From the NCBI RefSeq assembly GCF_000784735.1, contig NZ_JSYG01000021.1, positions 99,775-163,774 on the forward strand: a stretch of DNA of 64,000 bases, written 5' to 3'. Positions 18,589-29,578 of the stretch are shown here, in pieces. The DNA is from Dickeya undicola. GTDB taxonomy: Bacteria > Pseudomonadota > Gammaproteobacteria > Enterobacterales > Enterobacteriaceae. The translations under genes were made by a program, and so were the position numbers. The notes under the pieces were generated by a model. The model did no database searches, was not told the origin of the DNA, and worked only from the letters and a program-made list of their open reading frames with translations. Each line of letters starts with the position of its first letter. Within the stretch, counting starts at the first letter, position 1.

Positions 18589-18674
18589 TGGTGCGAAGAG
18601 AGGGACTTGAACCCTCACGTCCGAAGGACACTAACACCTGAAGCTAGCGCGTCTACCAATTCCGCCACCTTCGC
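18589..18674 (-). tRNA. leuT: tRNA-Leu (CAG)
   Basis: An 86-nt class II tRNA with a long variable arm and CCA encoded, starting GCGAAGGTGGCGGAATTGG; anticodon CAG in AGCTTCAGGTG. It lies between hisR and proM. Confidence 0.95.
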
Positions 18675-18694
18675 ATATCACAAACTTTAAAATT

Positions 18695-18771
18695 TGGGGT
18701 GGCTAATGGGACTCGAACCCACGACAACTGGAATCACAATCCAGGGCTCTACCAACTGAGCTATAGCCACC
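18695..18771 (-). tRNA. hisR: tRNA-His (GUG)
   Basis: A 77-nt tRNA counting the histidine-specific G at position -1 (18771) opposite C73; body GTGGCTATAGCTCAG, anticodon GTG in GGATTGTGATTCC, CCA encoded. Confidence 0.95.
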
Positions 18772-18853
18772 ATATACCACTGCTTTACTACGTTGTTCCG
18801 GTACTCGATTTACGGGGTAATAAGTACCTCCGCAGCTCCCGCGCCCAATTTAA

Positions 18854-18930
<77 letters not shown>

Positions 18931-18951
18931 GTAGCGCCGTTGCGGGTGGGG

Positions 18952-18980
18952 ATAGTACGGATTTAATATAGGCCTGTCCA
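18952..18980 (-). promoter_or_regulatory. Stable-RNA promoter of the tRNA operon
   Basis: Minus strand TGGACA, 17 bases, TACTAT, then a GC-rich stretch CCCCACCCGC. A GC-rich discriminator after the -10 box is typical of stringently controlled tRNA promoters. Confidence 0.7.
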
Positions 18981-19077
18981 GTGCTTTTTTCACATAAATG
19001 ATGCGTTTGCTTATGCTTTGCTCATTTGCGGTCAAAACCCGGTTCAATCCGCCGTCACCACCCGCAGTTAGCCACGA

Positions 19078-20472
19078 TTACTCGGTTTCCGTTTGCATTT
19101 CCGGCTGTTTTTTACCCAGCCCCAGCACAACATAGAACAGGCTGACCGCTGCCAGGAAAATACCACCGACCACCAGCGACATGCGCGTATCTTCGTTGAT
19201 ATACATCCCAACCAGCACGCAGGCCAGAAACACCATCGTCAGGTAGTTCACCCACGGGAACAGGATCGACTTAAACGGATGGCCTGCGACGGCCGCCTGA
19301 TGCTGCTGGCGGAAACGCAACTGGCTTATCAGCACCACAAACCAGGGAATCATACCCGGCAACACACTGGCGCTGTACACGTACACGAATACTTTTTCCG
19401 GATTAGGAATAACGTAGTTCAGCGCCGAACCGGCCACCAGACACAGGATGGACACCGTCACCCCAATAGCGGGTACGCCGCCTGAGGTCACACGTCCCAA
19501 TGCGGCCGGTAACTGACGGTTGTTAGCCAGCGAATAGAGCATACGCCCACAGCTGTACATACCACTGTTGCACCCCGACAATGCCGCCGTCAGCACCACG
19601 AAGTTGATGATGCCCGCCGCTGCGGTAATACCAATCTTGGAGAACGTCAGCACGAACGGACTGCCGGATGTACCGATTTCATTCCACGGGAAAATGGTCA
19701 CAATCACGAAAATGGCCCCGACATAGAAAATCAGGATACGCCACAGAATGTTGTTAATCGCCCGTTTCAGCGTCACTTGCGGATTGCGGGCTTCACCGGC
19801 GGTAATACCGACCAGTTCCACCCCCTGATAGGAGGCCACAACCAGACAGAGCGCGAACAACAGCCCTTTCCAGCCACCGGCCAGAAAGCCGCCATGTTCG
19901 GTCAGGTTAACAAAACCGGTAGACTGCCCGTGGTTGCCGATACCAAAGAAAATGATGCCGACGCCCACCACAATCATCACCACAATAGTGGTGATCTTGA
20001 TCATCGAGAACCAGAACTCAATTTCACCATACAGCCGTACCGCCGCCAGATTGGCCGCCGCCACCAGCGCAACCGCGCCGATAGCCGGGATCCACTGCGG
20101 CAAGGTCGGGAACCAGTACTGCACATACACACCGATGGCGGTAATTTCCGAAATGCCGACCGCCATCCACATGAACCAGTAACCCCACGCCGTGAGATAG
20201 CCGAAGAACGGACTCAGGTAATTGTGGGCGTAAACCGCAAACGAACCGGTCACCGGCTCCAGAAACAGCATTTCCCCCATCGACCGCATGATGAAGAACA
20301 CAAAAATGCCTGCCACGATATAGGCCAGCAGCACAGACGGCCCAGCCCATTTCAGGGCGCTGGCCGCCCCCATGAACAACCCCACGCCAATGGTGCCGCC
20401 CAGTGCGATCAGTTCGATATGTCGCGCTTCCAGCCCACGGTGGAGCTTGTCCTGTTTTTCTGTATTTGCCAT
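19078..20472 (-). CDS. yifK: Amino-acid permease YifK (threonine/serine type)
   Basis: A 464-residue APC-superfamily permease with twelve hydrophobic segments. Its N-terminus is the family hallmark ([25 protein letters not shown]), and [18 protein letters not shown] is the conserved segment 6 loop. It has the position of E. coli yifK, between wecG and argX, and agrees with YifK throughout. E. coli YifK has been described as a threonine (and serine) transporter, renamed ThrP; the substrate here is by homology. Other members (AroP, ProY, PheP) are less likely on context. Confidence 0.88.
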   Translation of the reverse strand: MANTEKQDKLHRGLEARHIELIALGGTIGVGLFMGAASALKWAGPSVLLAYIVAGIFVFFIMRSMGEMLFLEPVTGSFAVYAHNYLSPFFGYLTAWGYWFMWMAVGISEITAIGVYVQYWFPTLPQWIPAIGAVALVAAANLAAVRLYGEIEFWFSMIKITTIVVMIVVGVGIIFFGIGNHGQSTGFVNLTEHGGFLAGGWKGLLFALCLVVASYQGVELVGITAGEARNPQVTLKRAINNILWRILIFYVGAIFVIVTIFPWNEIGTSGSPFVLTFSKIGITAAAGIINFVVLTAALSGCNSGMYSCGRMLYSLANNRQLPAALGRVTSGGVPAIGVTVSILCLVAGSALNYVIPNPEKVFVYVYSASVLPGMIPWFVVLISQLRFRQQHQAAVAGHPFKSILFPWVNYLTMVFLACVLVGMYINEDTRMSLVVGGIFLAAVSLFYVVLGLGKKQPEMQTETE

Positions 20473-20773
20473 ATAACCTCTGTCTTAAATAGATCCTTTT
20501 TACACCGGTATCAACGCGTTATTGTTTTATACCCGCCATGCTTCATATAGGTATACCGGCTCTCTCCCGGCAAGGCATCACCGTTCCCCGACCGGAAAAA
20601 CGGCCGAGAAGATACCGCAATGCAAACCGGATTCCTACTCTTCCTGTACCTGGACATGATGAAATAAGCAGCGCAGACAGACCTTGATCACAACGATAAA
20701 GCGGTAAAAAAAGTGGTACGACGAGCAACCGGGCCATCGCCGTCATACCAGGTGACGTCGCACTGATGCGTGT
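20473..20773. other. wecG-yifK intergenic region
   Basis: A 301-base gap. It holds the wecG terminator (20706-20749) and presumably the yifK promoter and leader. The frame of 67 codons in it shows no family features. I see nothing else. Confidence 0.5.
20706..20749 (-). terminator. Terminator of the ECA operon
   Basis: On the minus strand GGTATGACGG pairs with TCGTCGTACC (two G-T pairs), followed by ACTTTTTTT. It lies 25 bases past the wecG stop. Confidence 0.65.
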
Positions 20774-21526
20774 CTAGAGCTTGCCGCCAAAATGCCAGGC
20801 CAGATAGCGTAGCAGTTTAAACTGGCGGCGAAAGCGGCTGGGTTGCGTCAGTAAGCGGTAGAGCCATTCTAACCCGTAGCGCTGCCATATAGGCGGGGCG
20901 CGTTTGACCTGTCCGGTAAACACATCGTATGTCCCCCCTACTCCCATGTAGAGCGCGGCGGGATACAGCTGGCGGCAATCGCGCATCAATAATTCCTGCC
21001 GCGGTGACCCCAGCGCCACGGTCACCAGGTGCGCGCCGCTGTCACGCACATGCTCTAATACCGCCTGGCGCTGTTCCGGCGCGAAATAGCCGTCCTGCGA
21101 GCCCACAATATTGACCTGCCACTGTTCACGCAGCTTGCGCGCCGTCTCCGCCAGCACCGATGGCTTGCCGCCGAGCAGAAATACCGGCGTTCCCAGTTGC
21201 CCGGCGCGCTGCATTAGCGCCTCCCATAGATCGGCACCCGCGATACGCTGCACCTGAGCACCCGGATATTTGCGGCGAATGGAACACACCACGCTGATGC
21301 CATCGGCATAGTTGCAGTTACCCTCCTGCAACATCAGTTCACGCAGCGTCGCATCGCGATCGGCAGCCATCACCTTTTCGGCATTGATGGCAATCAACGT
21401 CCCCGGATGCGGCGAGCCGCCCGCAAACAACACCGACACACACTGCTCACTATCCCGAAAACCCTGCACCGGGATGCCACGAATACGGTACTGCGGAATC
21501 GAGCCCTGCGGCCGTGCCTCATTCAT
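20774..21526 (-). CDS. wecG: UDP-ManNAcA transferase WecG (lipid II of ECA)
   Basis: Transfers N-acetylmannosaminuronic acid to lipid I in enterobacterial common antigen (ECA) synthesis. It is a 250-residue glycosyltransferase of the WecG/TagA/CpsF family (GT26), acting at the cytoplasmic membrane face. Family motifs: [42 protein letters not shown] and [19 protein letters not shown]. It overlaps wzyE by four bases. Last gene of the ECA cluster. Confidence 0.94.
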   Translation of the reverse strand: MNEARPQGSIPQYRIRGIPVQGFRDSEQCVSVLFAGGSPHPGTLIAINAEKVMAADRDATLRELMLQEGNCNYADGISVVCSIRRKYPGAQVQRIAGADLWEALMQRAGQLGTPVFLLGGKPSVLAETARKLREQWQVNIVGSQDGYFAPEQRQAVLEHVRDSGAHLVTVALGSPRQELLMRDCRQLYPAALYMGVGGTYDVFTGQVKRAPPIWQRYGLEWLYRLLTQPSRFRRQFKLLRYLAWHFGGKL

Positions 21527-22863
21527 TCCGTTTCTCCTTGTGATGACGCGCGAACAGTAACCGCACCAGCACGCAACAGCAGCCAGTACAACAATTTGGC
21601 CGCCAGCAGGCAGGCCGCGAAAACCAGACAGAAAAACACCACCCGCGAGACAAACGCATCCAGCCCTTCACGCACCAGCACGATCAGGTTAAAAACCGCG
21701 CCAAAGCAGAACGCCTGCAACACGGCGGACAAGTAACGGTTTTCCGCCTGCCGCCCGTAGCGGTAAAGGCCGTCAAACCCCTTGATGAGCAACCCGATCG
21801 CGACCGCGCCCACCGGAATCAACAACGGCCCGCCCATAATCAATAGCGAACCGAGCAAGGTCGGCGATATTGCTAACCCGGCATGATAATTCAGCACGTC
21901 CCAGGTGAAATAGTTGGCGCTGTTCAGCACCAGCGCGGGCCGCTCCGGCCACAGCCAGGTGGGAATAAAGACATAAAAGTCACGCACGATGGGTGCCAGC
22001 CCCTGTAGCGTGATCTGGTCGAGATGTTGCCATAGCATGGCCAGATTTTCCCACGGCGAAAACGTATCTCGCGTCAGGTACAAAAAAGTGTAGAACGCCT
22101 CTTCGCCCTTGACGTCCAGACCGTAGCGCTTGAGCGCCAGCCAGAACATCGCCACGATACCCGCTCCGCCCGCCGTCGCCAGCATCCACAGCGCAATCCA
22201 GCCACGTTGCAGGCCGATAAACAGAAACAGAGCGAAAGCGATGATGATATTGGCGCGGGTGCCGCCCACCAGCAGGTAGGTCAGCCCGCCAAACGCGACG
22301 GTCGCCAGCAGGAAAATCAGCCAGGCACGCCGGGTTTGGTGCAGGAAATACCACATCAGCATGGCGGGAATAAAGAAATAGAAGAAGCGCTTCAGGGCGA
22401 CACCGGCGACGTCGCGAGAGAAAATCTGGCTATAGGAACTGAGTTTGAACAGCAACAGGCCGTTGTTGGCAAAGAACACCGCTGCGGTCACCAGCGCCAC
22501 CAGAGCCAGCAAACCGCAGGTAAGCAGCGCTTCCAGCCGCGTCATGGTCAACGGCAACGGTCGCGGTACAGGCGGTGCAGACCGCAGCCGGGTTTTATAA
22601 CTGACATAATAAATGACGTAAAACGCCGTGGCGGACAGCAGCGCCAGCAGCAGGTTCAGCGGCGAGGCAGTCTCCACCCCGAAGCGAAATGTCAGTAAGG
22701 CGGTCAACGGAAAACCAAAATAAAACGTCAGCAGGTACAGCAAGGAAAACAGCACATTGAAGTTGAAACGCCAGCGGCGGAACTCTCGCCCACTCAGCCA
22801 CAGCACCACACCGCCGCCGCCCAGCCAGACCAGCCACAAACCCAAAAATGCCCACTCAGTCAT
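21523..22863 (-). CDS. wzyE: ECA polymerase WzyE
   Basis: Polymerises undecaprenyl-linked ECA trisaccharides at the periplasmic face. It has 446 residues from the ATG at 22861-22863 ([16 protein letters not shown]); the frame continues upstream to 22911, but those codons lie inside wecF and are not conserved. About eleven membrane segments alternate with short loops, with a long periplasmic loop around residues 245-325. WzyE proteins are poorly conserved in sequence, so identification rests on position and topology as much as residues. It overlaps wecF by eight bases. Confidence 0.88.
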   Translation of the reverse strand: MTEWAFLGLWLVWLGGGGVVLWLSGREFRRWRFNFNVLFSLLYLLTFYFGFPLTALLTFRFGVETASPLNLLLALLSATAFYVIYYVSYKTRLRSAPPVPRPLPLTMTRLEALLTCGLLALVALVTAAVFFANNGLLLFKLSSYSQIFSRDVAGVALKRFFYFFIPAMLMWYFLHQTRRAWLIFLLATVAFGGLTYLLVGGTRANIIIAFALFLFIGLQRGWIALWMLATAGGAGIVAMFWLALKRYGLDVKGEEAFYTFLYLTRDTFSPWENLAMLWQHLDQITLQGLAPIVRDFYVFIPTWLWPERPALVLNSANYFTWDVLNYHAGLAISPTLLGSLLIMGGPLLIPVGAVAIGLLIKGFDGLYRYGRQAENRYLSAVLQAFCFGAVFNLIVLVREGLDAFVSRVVFFCLVFAACLLAAKLLYWLLLRAGAVTVRASSQGETE

Positions 22864-23941
22864 CACCGTCTCCCGCCACCAGTGACAACGCCTGCCGCCA
22901 CCCTTGCACATAGCCGGGGCTGAAGAAGGCTATCTGCCGGGTATCGATTCGCGCCAGTTGCTCGCGTGCGTCGTGCACCATCTCCTCGTTCAGCACCTCC
23001 TCGCCAAGCAACACCGGTAAGCGCTGTTCCGCCAAATCCTGTCGAAACGGGTTATGACGACTGATAACGAACGGCACGCCCAGTTGAATCAACAAACATA
23101 GCGTGCCAATCCCCTGCTGGCGGTGAAACAGGAAGTAGCCGAGATCGCAGGTGCGCAACAACGCCAGATAATCGTCAAACGTCAGTGACTCGCGCAGAAC
23201 CTGGCAGCGCTCAGTACCGAACAACCCCAGCCCATACCGTGCCACCTGTTCAACGTAATCATGGTTGCCCGCCGGGTAACCCATCGGCACGATCACCCGC
23301 ACTTGTGCGCCAAACTGACGATGAATGGCGTCAAGCGCCGCCAAATGGCGGTTACTGCGATCGCCGGAGTTACCGACCAGAATGGTCAACGGCGCGTCCG
23401 GCGCTTTTTCATGTGGGCTCGCCGCGTGCGGGCTCATACGGGTGGAGAAATAGAGCAGCGATGCCACCGCAGCCGGATAACGCCGCCGGAAATAGTCGAT
23501 ATCGCCGCGAGTGGCGAACACCCGAGCTACCCGCCGCTGTGCCACTCGCCGCAGCCGGTAAAACCAGCGGTAGCGCCAGCCACGGGCTTCTTCATACAAA
23601 TCGGCCCCCCAGATGTGCCAGTAAGCCTGCGTCTTACGGATACCGCCGCACAGCAACGCCAGCCACAACCAGGGGTTAAACTGGCCGTGAAAAAAGAAAC
23701 GAGCCGACCGATCCTCACGCGCCAGCGCCACCACCGCGCGCGCCAGCGCTTTCTGGTCAGCAAAACGCGCTATCTGCAACGCCGGATAGGTTTGCTCAAA
23801 GAGATCGGCGGCCGAAACCACCATGAAGCGCCGTACCTGATGCGGCGGCAGCGTCGGTGCCAGCGTATCATTAAAGAAACGCAGCACCGTCTGGTTATGG
23901 TGGGGAATATCCGCCCCCAGGACATGAATAAGTGTGGTCAT
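22856..23941 (-). CDS. wecF: Fuc4NAc transferase WecF (lipid III of ECA)
   Basis: Adds 4-acetamido-4,6-dideoxy-galactose to lipid II, finishing the ECA repeat unit (GT56 family). It has 361 residues from ATG 23939-23941: [25 protein letters not shown] matches E. coli WecF, while the longer frame to 24052 runs into wzxE. Conserved [31 protein letters not shown] and [12 protein letters not shown] are visible. Its start overlaps the wzxE stop by four bases. Confidence 0.93.
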   Translation of the reverse strand: MTTLIHVLGADIPHHNQTVLRFFNDTLAPTLPPHQVRRFMVVSAADLFEQTYPALQIARFADQKALARAVVALAREDRSARFFFHGQFNPWLWLALLCGGIRKTQAYWHIWGADLYEEARGWRYRWFYRLRRVAQRRVARVFATRGDIDYFRRRYPAAVASLLYFSTRMSPHAASPHEKAPDAPLTILVGNSGDRSNRHLAALDAIHRQFGAQVRVIVPMGYPAGNHDYVEQVARYGLGLFGTERCQVLRESLTFDDYLALLRTCDLGYFLFHRQQGIGTLCLLIQLGVPFVISRHNPFRQDLAEQRLPVLLGEEVLNEEMVHDAREQLARIDTRQIAFFSPGYVQGWRQALSLVAGDGDD

Positions 23942-25188
23942 GCTCGCCTGCAGTACAGAATGAAAACGCCGCAACACAACAGAAAGTAGACCGCATAGGT
24001 TGCCAGATACGCCTGCGACGCGCCCAGCGCACCATGCAATGGAATCAACCAACGGGCAAATCCGGTCAGCAGCAGGAACTGGCCGAGTTCAGCCAGCAAA
24101 TAGAACCGCAGCGAGGCTCTGGCGACCACCAGATAACCAAAAACGTAAGCGCCCACTTTCAATACATCACCGACCAGCTGCCATGCAAACAGGTCACGCA
24201 TAGCCGAAAACGCGCTGGAAAACAGTACGTGAATCACCACATCGCGCAACAGCCAGATAGCCATGCCTGTCGCGGCAGCCACCGGCAACACAAACCGCAA
24301 CGCGCTGAGAATCTCATGCCGGACCGCACGTTTATCCTGCAAACGCGCCAGCGCAGGCAGCAAATAAACCGAGAATGACGCGGTAATGAACTGCAGCCAG
24401 GCATCGGAAAGGGTGGTAACCCCCTGCCACACGCCCACTTCCTGCCAGGTGTAATGGTTCGCCAGTTGGTTTCGCATCATCACGTAGCCCACCGGCAACG
24501 TTGCGGCGGTGATCAACGTCATCAGGCTAAAGCGGGTTAACTGACCGGCCAGCGGCCATGACCAGCCAGGTGTGAGCGCTCGCAAACCTAATGGCGTTCG
24601 CCGGAAAAACAGCACCAGCGCGGGTACGCACGACAATGCAGGCAACAGCGCCAGTCCCACCAGCGCACCGGTATACGCCCCAAGCCAAACGCTAATGCCA
24701 TACGCCACAGCCCCCAGCAGGCTACCTGCCATGACGGCCAGCGCATTGCCGCGCGCATCCTGATAACCTTTCAGGATCGCCAGCAGCAGGCTGGTGCTCG
24801 CAATGCCCAGTTGCAGCCAGGCCAGCGCACGAATTGCAGGCTGGTAGGCATCATCGCCAAACAACAGGCGCGACAGCGGCGCAGACAGCAACCACAGCGC
24901 CAGCGCCAGCAACAACGAGCAGCCCATCGACAGTGATACCGCCGTTCCCAGCAACAGACTGGGCCGGTTGGCATCCAGCGGCGCAGCAGCCACCGCACGG
25001 GTAACACCGTTGGCGATGCCCGCTCCGGCCATCACGCCCAGCACGGTGATCAACTGGCGGTAGTTACCGGCCAGCCCGACGCCTTCCGGGCCGAACGTCA
25101 CTGCCAGCAGCTTGATGACCACCAGCCCCGCGCCAATTTTGACCAGCGTGGATGCCGCCGTCCATAACGATGCACGCGCCAGCGACAT
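23938..25188 (-). CDS. wzxE: Lipid III flippase WzxE
   Basis: Flips the undecaprenyl-diphosphate ECA trisaccharide to the periplasmic face. The 416-residue protein has about twelve membrane segments (MOP exporter superfamily) and begins MSLARASLWTAASTLVKIGAGLVV. It is placed between wecE and wecF as in E. coli. Its last codons overlap wecF, and its start abuts the wecE stop by one base, so the run wecE-wzxE-wecF-wzyE-wecG is tightly coupled. Confidence 0.93.
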   Translation of the reverse strand: MSLARASLWTAASTLVKIGAGLVVIKLLAVTFGPEGVGLAGNYRQLITVLGVMAGAGIANGVTRAVAAAPLDANRPSLLLGTAVSLSMGCSLLLALALWLLSAPLSRLLFGDDAYQPAIRALAWLQLGIASTSLLLAILKGYQDARGNALAVMAGSLLGAVAYGISVWLGAYTGALVGLALLPALSCVPALVLFFRRTPLGLRALTPGWSWPLAGQLTRFSLMTLITAATLPVGYVMMRNQLANHYTWQEVGVWQGVTTLSDAWLQFITASFSVYLLPALARLQDKRAVRHEILSALRFVLPVAAATGMAIWLLRDVVIHVLFSSAFSAMRDLFAWQLVGDVLKVGAYVFGYLVVARASLRFYLLAELGQFLLLTGFARWLIPLHGALGASQAYLATYAVYFLLCCGVFILYCRRA

Positions 25189-26318
25189 CAGGAAAAGAAA
25201 CCCAGCGCCGAATGGATGACGGTACGCTGGTTAAGATCAGACAGGTTGTAGAACAGCGGTAGACGCACCAACCGTTCACTTTCCCGCGTCGTGTGACGGT
25301 CCTCACCAACAAAACGGCCAAATCGGCGACCAGCCGGGCTGGAATGCAATGGAATATAGTGGAACACCGTCAGGATCTCCGCTTCTTTCATATGACGGAT
25401 AAACGCTGAACGCTCCGCCTCATCCCGCAGGCGCAGGAAAAACAGGTGGCCGTTATGACGGCAGTCCGCAGGGATCACCGGCAACGTCACCCGGCCTGCC
25501 GCCGCCAGCGGTGCGAATGCGCGCGCATAGTGTTGCCATAATTGCAAACGCCGCTCATGAATGCGCTGCGCAGCTTCCAGTTGCGCCCACAGATAAGCCG
25601 CCTGAATATCCGCCATCAGATAACTGGAACCGATGTCGCGCCAGGTGTACTTATCTGCCTGGCCGCGAAAAAACTGGCTGCGGTTGGTGCCTTTCTCGCG
25701 GATAATTTCGGCTCGCTCCGCCAGCTCGGGGGCGTTAATAAGCGTCGCGCCGCCTTCGCCGCCCGCGGTGTAATTCTTGGTTTCGTGGAAACTAAAACAA
25801 CCGATATGACCGATGGCCCCCAGTGGCCGCTCCTGATAGTGCGACATCATCCCTTGTGCCGCATCCTCCACCACAAATAGCCCGTATTGCTGTGCCAGCG
25901 CCATGACGGCGTTCATCTCGCAGCCCACCCCGGCGTAATGCACCACCACAATGGCGCGGGTCTTCTTCGTAATCGCCGCTTCGATAAGGTTTTCGTCAAG
26001 GTTGAGGGTATCCGGCCGGATGTCGACAAATACGATGGTGGCACCGCGCAGCACGAAGGCATTCGCGGTGGAGACAAAGGTGTAACTCGGCATGATGACT
26101 TCGTCGCCGGGCTGGATGTTCAGCAACAGCGCCGCCATTTCCAGCGACGCGGTGCAGGAAGGCGTCAGCAAGACCTTACCACAGCCAGAATACTGCTCCA
26201 GCCACTGCTGACAGCGGCGGGTAAACGCGCCATCGCCGCTGAGCTTGCCGCTATGCATCGCCGCCTGCATATACTCCAGTTCTGATCCCACCACCGGTGG
26301 CGAGTTAAAAGGAATCAT
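25188..26318 (-). CDS. wecE: dTDP-4-dehydro-6-deoxyglucose transaminase WecE
   Basis: PLP enzyme that makes dTDP-4-amino-4,6-dideoxygalactose (dTDP-Fuc4N) for ECA. It has 376 residues from ATG 26316-26318 (MIPFNSPPVVGSELEY), with AAAAGGAATC before it; an upstream in-frame start to 26393 is not conserved. The PLP lysine is Lys181 in SFHETKNYTAGGEGG, with EDAAQG upstream. DegT/DnrJ/EryC1 family. Its substrate comes from RffG/RffH, whose genes are not in this cluster. Confidence 0.94.
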   Translation of the reverse strand: MIPFNSPPVVGSELEYMQAAMHSGKLSGDGAFTRRCQQWLEQYSGCGKVLLTPSCTASLEMAALLLNIQPGDEVIMPSYTFVSTANAFVLRGATIVFVDIRPDTLNLDENLIEAAITKKTRAIVVVHYAGVGCEMNAVMALAQQYGLFVVEDAAQGMMSHYQERPLGAIGHIGCFSFHETKNYTAGGEGGATLINAPELAERAEIIREKGTNRSQFFRGQADKYTWRDIGSSYLMADIQAAYLWAQLEAAQRIHERRLQLWQHYARAFAPLAAAGRVTLPVIPADCRHNGHLFFLRLRDEAERSAFIRHMKEAEILTVFHYIPLHSSPAGRRFGRFVGEDRHTTRESERLVRLPLFYNLSDLNQRTVIHSALGFFS

Positions 26319-26352
26319 GTCGTCACCTGCAGAAATACCATGGGTAGAACCA

Positions 26353-27063
26353 TCATCGATAAAACCAGTAAGCCGTACTTTCCACCCGAGCACCGCTGCG
26401 CAGGTAGAGCCGTAATGCCGCCAGATTGCTGGTCTGGGTCGCCACCGTCAGTCGGCGAATGCCACGCTGCTGGCACCAAACCCGCGCCACCTGCATCAGC
26501 CGCTGACCAATCCCCTGGCCGGTCATGCCCGGCCAGGCGGACAACACGCCGATACGCGCAGCGTTGGAGGATGTCTGGCGTAACGTCACAAACCCTTGCA
26601 GCCCTCTGCGTTCGCCGGGCACCTCAATCACCAGGCAGGCATCGTCAAAGGTGCCATGCACCGCTTTCTCCACCCACCGCGCATAGAAACGACCGCAATC
26701 GCCCGGCCCATACCACGGCGACCGAAATCGGCTCAGCACAAAGCTTTTCGTCGCCGCAGCACATAACACGGGAATGTCCCCCGGCTCAGCCTCTCGCACC
26801 CCAACGGCGAACATGGCGCGGGCAGCAGGGACAACCGGCATACTGAAATCCACCTCGCCTTCCGCCAGCCGAAACCCTAACGTCGACAACGCATCCGCCG
26901 TCGCCAGATCGCTGGCGGTCAGCTTCGCCTGGCACAGTTCATAGCAATCCAGTATTTCTGTCGTCAGCAAGGACGCATCGGTTGAAAAATTCAACCGACC
27001 ACTACTACGTTGGAAAAACTCACTTTCCCAGACCAAAGGCTCAATTTCGGCATATACCACCAT
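26353..27063 (-). CDS. wecD: dTDP-fucosamine acetyltransferase WecD
   Basis: Acetylates dTDP-Fuc4N to dTDP-Fuc4NAc, the donor for WecF. A 236-residue GNAT enzyme with IEPLVWESEFF at the N-terminus, SRFRSPWYGPGDCGRFYARW in the middle and ATQTSNLAALRLYLRSGARV...STAYW at the C-terminus, all as in E. coli WecD. The acetyl-CoA loop reads MTGQGIGQRLM. It follows wecC by 28 bases; in E. coli rffG and rffH lie in this gap. Confidence 0.92.
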   Translation of the reverse strand: MVVYAEIEPLVWESEFFQRSSGRLNFSTDASLLTTEILDCYELCQAKLTASDLATADALSTLGFRLAEGEVDFSMPVVPAARAMFAVGVREAEPGDIPVLCAAATKSFVLSRFRSPWYGPGDCGRFYARWVEKAVHGTFDDACLVIEVPGERRGLQGFVTLRQTSSNAARIGVLSAWPGMTGQGIGQRLMQVARVWCQQRGIRRLTVATQTSNLAALRLYLRSGARVESTAYWFYR

Positions 27064-27091
27064 AGGTCACTCCGGTTAAACACGCTCATGT

Positions 27092-28357
27092 TCAGCGCCA
27101 GACGCCTTTCGTGTCTACCACCCAACGCTGCGTCACCTGTTCCGGCGCGATAGCTCTGAACTGCCTATGATCCACCAGTAGCACCAGAATATCCGCCGCA
27201 CTCAACGCCTGCGCGATATCTACCTGTTCAACCTTTCCCTGTAAAATGGCCGGTAGCTGCTGAATATGCGGTTCGACCACCCAGGTCGTTCCGACATGCC
27301 ATTCGGCTACCTGCCCGGCAATCGCCAACGCCGGACTCTCGCGAAGGTCTTCCACATCGGGCTTGAACGTCAGCCCCAGGCAGGCGATGCGCAAATCGCA
27401 GGCGCGTTTATTTTCCTGCGCCAACGCATCCGCCACCCTGATTTTCACCTGCTCCACCACCCAATGGGGTTTGGCGTTATTCACCTCGCGGGCGGTGCGA
27501 ATCAGACGCGCCTGCTGCGGGTGCTGCGATACGATAAACCAGGGGTCGACCGCGATGCAGTGACCGCCCACGCCCGGCCCCGGCTGCAAAATATTGACGC
27601 GTGGATGGCGATTAGCCAGACGAATCAGCGCCCACACATCGATTTGCTGTTCGGCGCAAATCAGCGATAGCTCATTAGCAAACGCGATATTCACGTCCCT
27701 AAAACTGTTTTCCGTCAATTTGCACATTTCAGCGGTGCGCGAGTCCGTCATCGCACACTCGCCATCTAGCAGAAAGAGGCGATACAGTTCGCGCGCCCGC
27801 GCGGCACAACGTGGCGTCATCCCACCGATCACCCGCTCCTGGCTGAGCAGTTCTTCCATGATACGTCCGGGTAACACTCGCTCCGGACAATAGGCAATGC
27901 GGATATCCGATGCCTCGCCAGCCTGCTGGGGGAAGCTCAGATCCGGCCGCGCCTGCGCCAGCCAGTCCGCCATCTGCTCCGTGGTGCCGACCGGCGAGGT
28001 CGACTCCAGAATGACCAGATCTCCCGGTTTGAGCACCGGTGCCAACGACAGGGCGGCAGCTTCCACCAGCGAAACGTCAGGCTGATGGTTCGCTTTCAGC
28101 GGGGTCGGCACCGCGATGAGAAAAGCCTCCGCCGACACCGGATGGCTACCAGCCTGTAAATACCCTTGCGCCACGGCCGTCTGCACAGCCTGCGCCAGCC
28201 CCGGCTCCGCAATATGAGTATGGCCCCGGTTGATGCTCTCCACCACGTGCGGGTTCACATCCACACCAAAAACAGACTGTTGCCGCGAGGCCAAAAGCGT
28301 AGCGGTCGGCAGACCGATATACCCCAGGCCGAGCACACAGATACGTTCGAAATTCAT
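27092..28357 (-). CDS. wecC: UDP-N-acetyl-D-mannosamine dehydrogenase WecC
   Basis: Oxidises UDP-ManNAc to UDP-ManNAcA with two NAD+, for WecG. It has 421 residues. The NAD-binding site is [10 protein letters not shown] at residues 10-19, and the catalytic cysteine is in [15 protein letters not shown]. The C-terminal UDP-binding domain follows [18 protein letters not shown]. It overlaps wecB by four bases. Confidence 0.95.
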   Translation of the reverse strand: MNFERICVLGLGYIGLPTATLLASRQQSVFGVDVNPHVVESINRGHTHIAEPGLAQAVQTAVAQGYLQAGSHPVSAEAFLIAVPTPLKANHQPDVSLVEAAALSLAPVLKPGDLVILESTSPVGTTEQMADWLAQARPDLSFPQQAGEASDIRIAYCPERVLPGRIMEELLSQERVIGGMTPRCAARARELYRLFLLDGECAMTDSRTAEMCKLTENSFRDVNIAFANELSLICAEQQIDVWALIRLANRHPRVNILQPGPGVGGHCIAVDPWFIVSQHPQQARLIRTAREVNNAKPHWVVEQVKIRVADALAQENKRACDLRIACLGLTFKPDVEDLRESPALAIAGQVAEWHVGTTWVVEPHIQQLPAILQGKVEQVDIAQALSAADILVLLVDHRQFRAIAPEQVTQRWVVDTKGVWR

Positions 28358-29484
28358 ACTGTTACCCGGTGTTGTTTCAAAACGGAGAGAATGCGCTGGC
28401 TGGCTAACCCGTCGCCATAAGGGTTGTGCGCGTAGCTCATCATCTGATAAGCAGCATCATCCGCCAGCAGTTGGGAGACTTCGCGGATAATCGTCGCGGT
28501 GTCGGTTCCCACCAGCCGCACGGTGCCTGCGGCCAACGCTTCCGGCCTTTCGGTCGTCTCTCGCATCACCAAAACGGGCTTTCCAAGCGAAGGCGCTTCT
28601 TCCTGAATTCCCCCTGAGTCTGTCAGGATCAGCCAGGCGCGGTTCATCAGGTAGACGAAGGGCAAATAGTCCTGCGGTGTTATCAAAAACACGTTACCAA
28701 TGCCGCTGAGAATACGCTGAACCGGCTCCAGTACGTTGGGATTACGGTGCACCGGATACACAATCTGAATATCAGGGTGATGGCGGGCGAGCGCGGCCAG
28801 CGCGTGACAGATTCGTTCCATTCCGTCGCCAAAGCTTTCTCGCCGATGACTGGTGACCAGGACCATTTTTCGCTCCTGATCTAAAAAGGCGTATTTTTCC
28901 TGCAACTGATGATGCAATTCCGCATCACGGGCGATCAGATCTCGAACCCAGAATAATGCGTCAATCACCGAGTTACCCGTCACCCAAATACGGGATGCTG
29001 GAACCTGCTCCCGCCGTAGATTTTGCCGCGCCTTAGCCGTTGGCGCAAAATGATAGGTCGCCAGACGCCCGGTCAGCAGGCGGTTTGCTTCCTCCGGCCA
29101 GGGCGATGACAGATTGCCCGTGCGCAGACCGGCTTCGATGTGCGCGACCGGAATGCGATGGTAGAACGCTGCCAGGCTGGTCATCAGGGTTGTGGTGGTA
29201 TCACCGTGCACCAACATCAAGTCGGGCCGACATTGACTCAGCACCGGCCCTAAACCAGAGAGGATACGGGCGGAAATCTCGACCAATCCCTGATCCGGCT
29301 GCATCACATTGAGATCGTAGTCCGGCACAATCTCAAACAGACGCAGCACCTGATCGAGCATGTCACGATGCTGTGCCGTGACACAGACTTTGGATTCAAA
29401 GAAAGCATCCTGAGCCATCGCCCGTATCACCGGTGCCATTTTTATCGCTTCAGGGCGAGTGCCAAAAACCGTCAAGACTTTCAC
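28354..29484 (-). CDS. wecB: UDP-N-acetylglucosamine 2-epimerase WecB
   Basis: Converts UDP-GlcNAc to UDP-ManNAc at the start of the ManNAcA branch of ECA synthesis. A 376-residue non-hydrolysing epimerase with the family start [16 protein letters not shown] and the motifs [42 protein letters not shown] and RETTERPEA. It lies 94 bases downstream of wzzE. Confidence 0.96.
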   Translation of the reverse strand: MKVLTVFGTRPEAIKMAPVIRAMAQDAFFESKVCVTAQHRDMLDQVLRLFEIVPDYDLNVMQPDQGLVEISARILSGLGPVLSQCRPDLMLVHGDTTTTLMTSLAAFYHRIPVAHIEAGLRTGNLSSPWPEEANRLLTGRLATYHFAPTAKARQNLRREQVPASRIWVTGNSVIDALFWVRDLIARDAELHHQLQEKYAFLDQERKMVLVTSHRRESFGDGMERICHALAALARHHPDIQIVYPVHRNPNVLEPVQRILSGIGNVFLITPQDYLPFVYLMNRAWLILTDSGGIQEEAPSLGKPVLVMRETTERPEALAAGTVRLVGTDTATIIREVSQLLADDAAYQMMSYAHNPYGDGLASQRILSVLKQHRVTV

Positions 29485-29578
29485 TGATGACTCTCTTTCA
29501 CTGATGATTCGCTTAATTCCGGTTTGCGCTCACGGCAAAAATTTTTATAACCATACAATACACATCATCATCCATCAC

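Noticed and set aside
20543..20746. 67-codon frame upstream of yifK
   Set aside because: It includes the wecG terminator hairpin and has no recognisable features.
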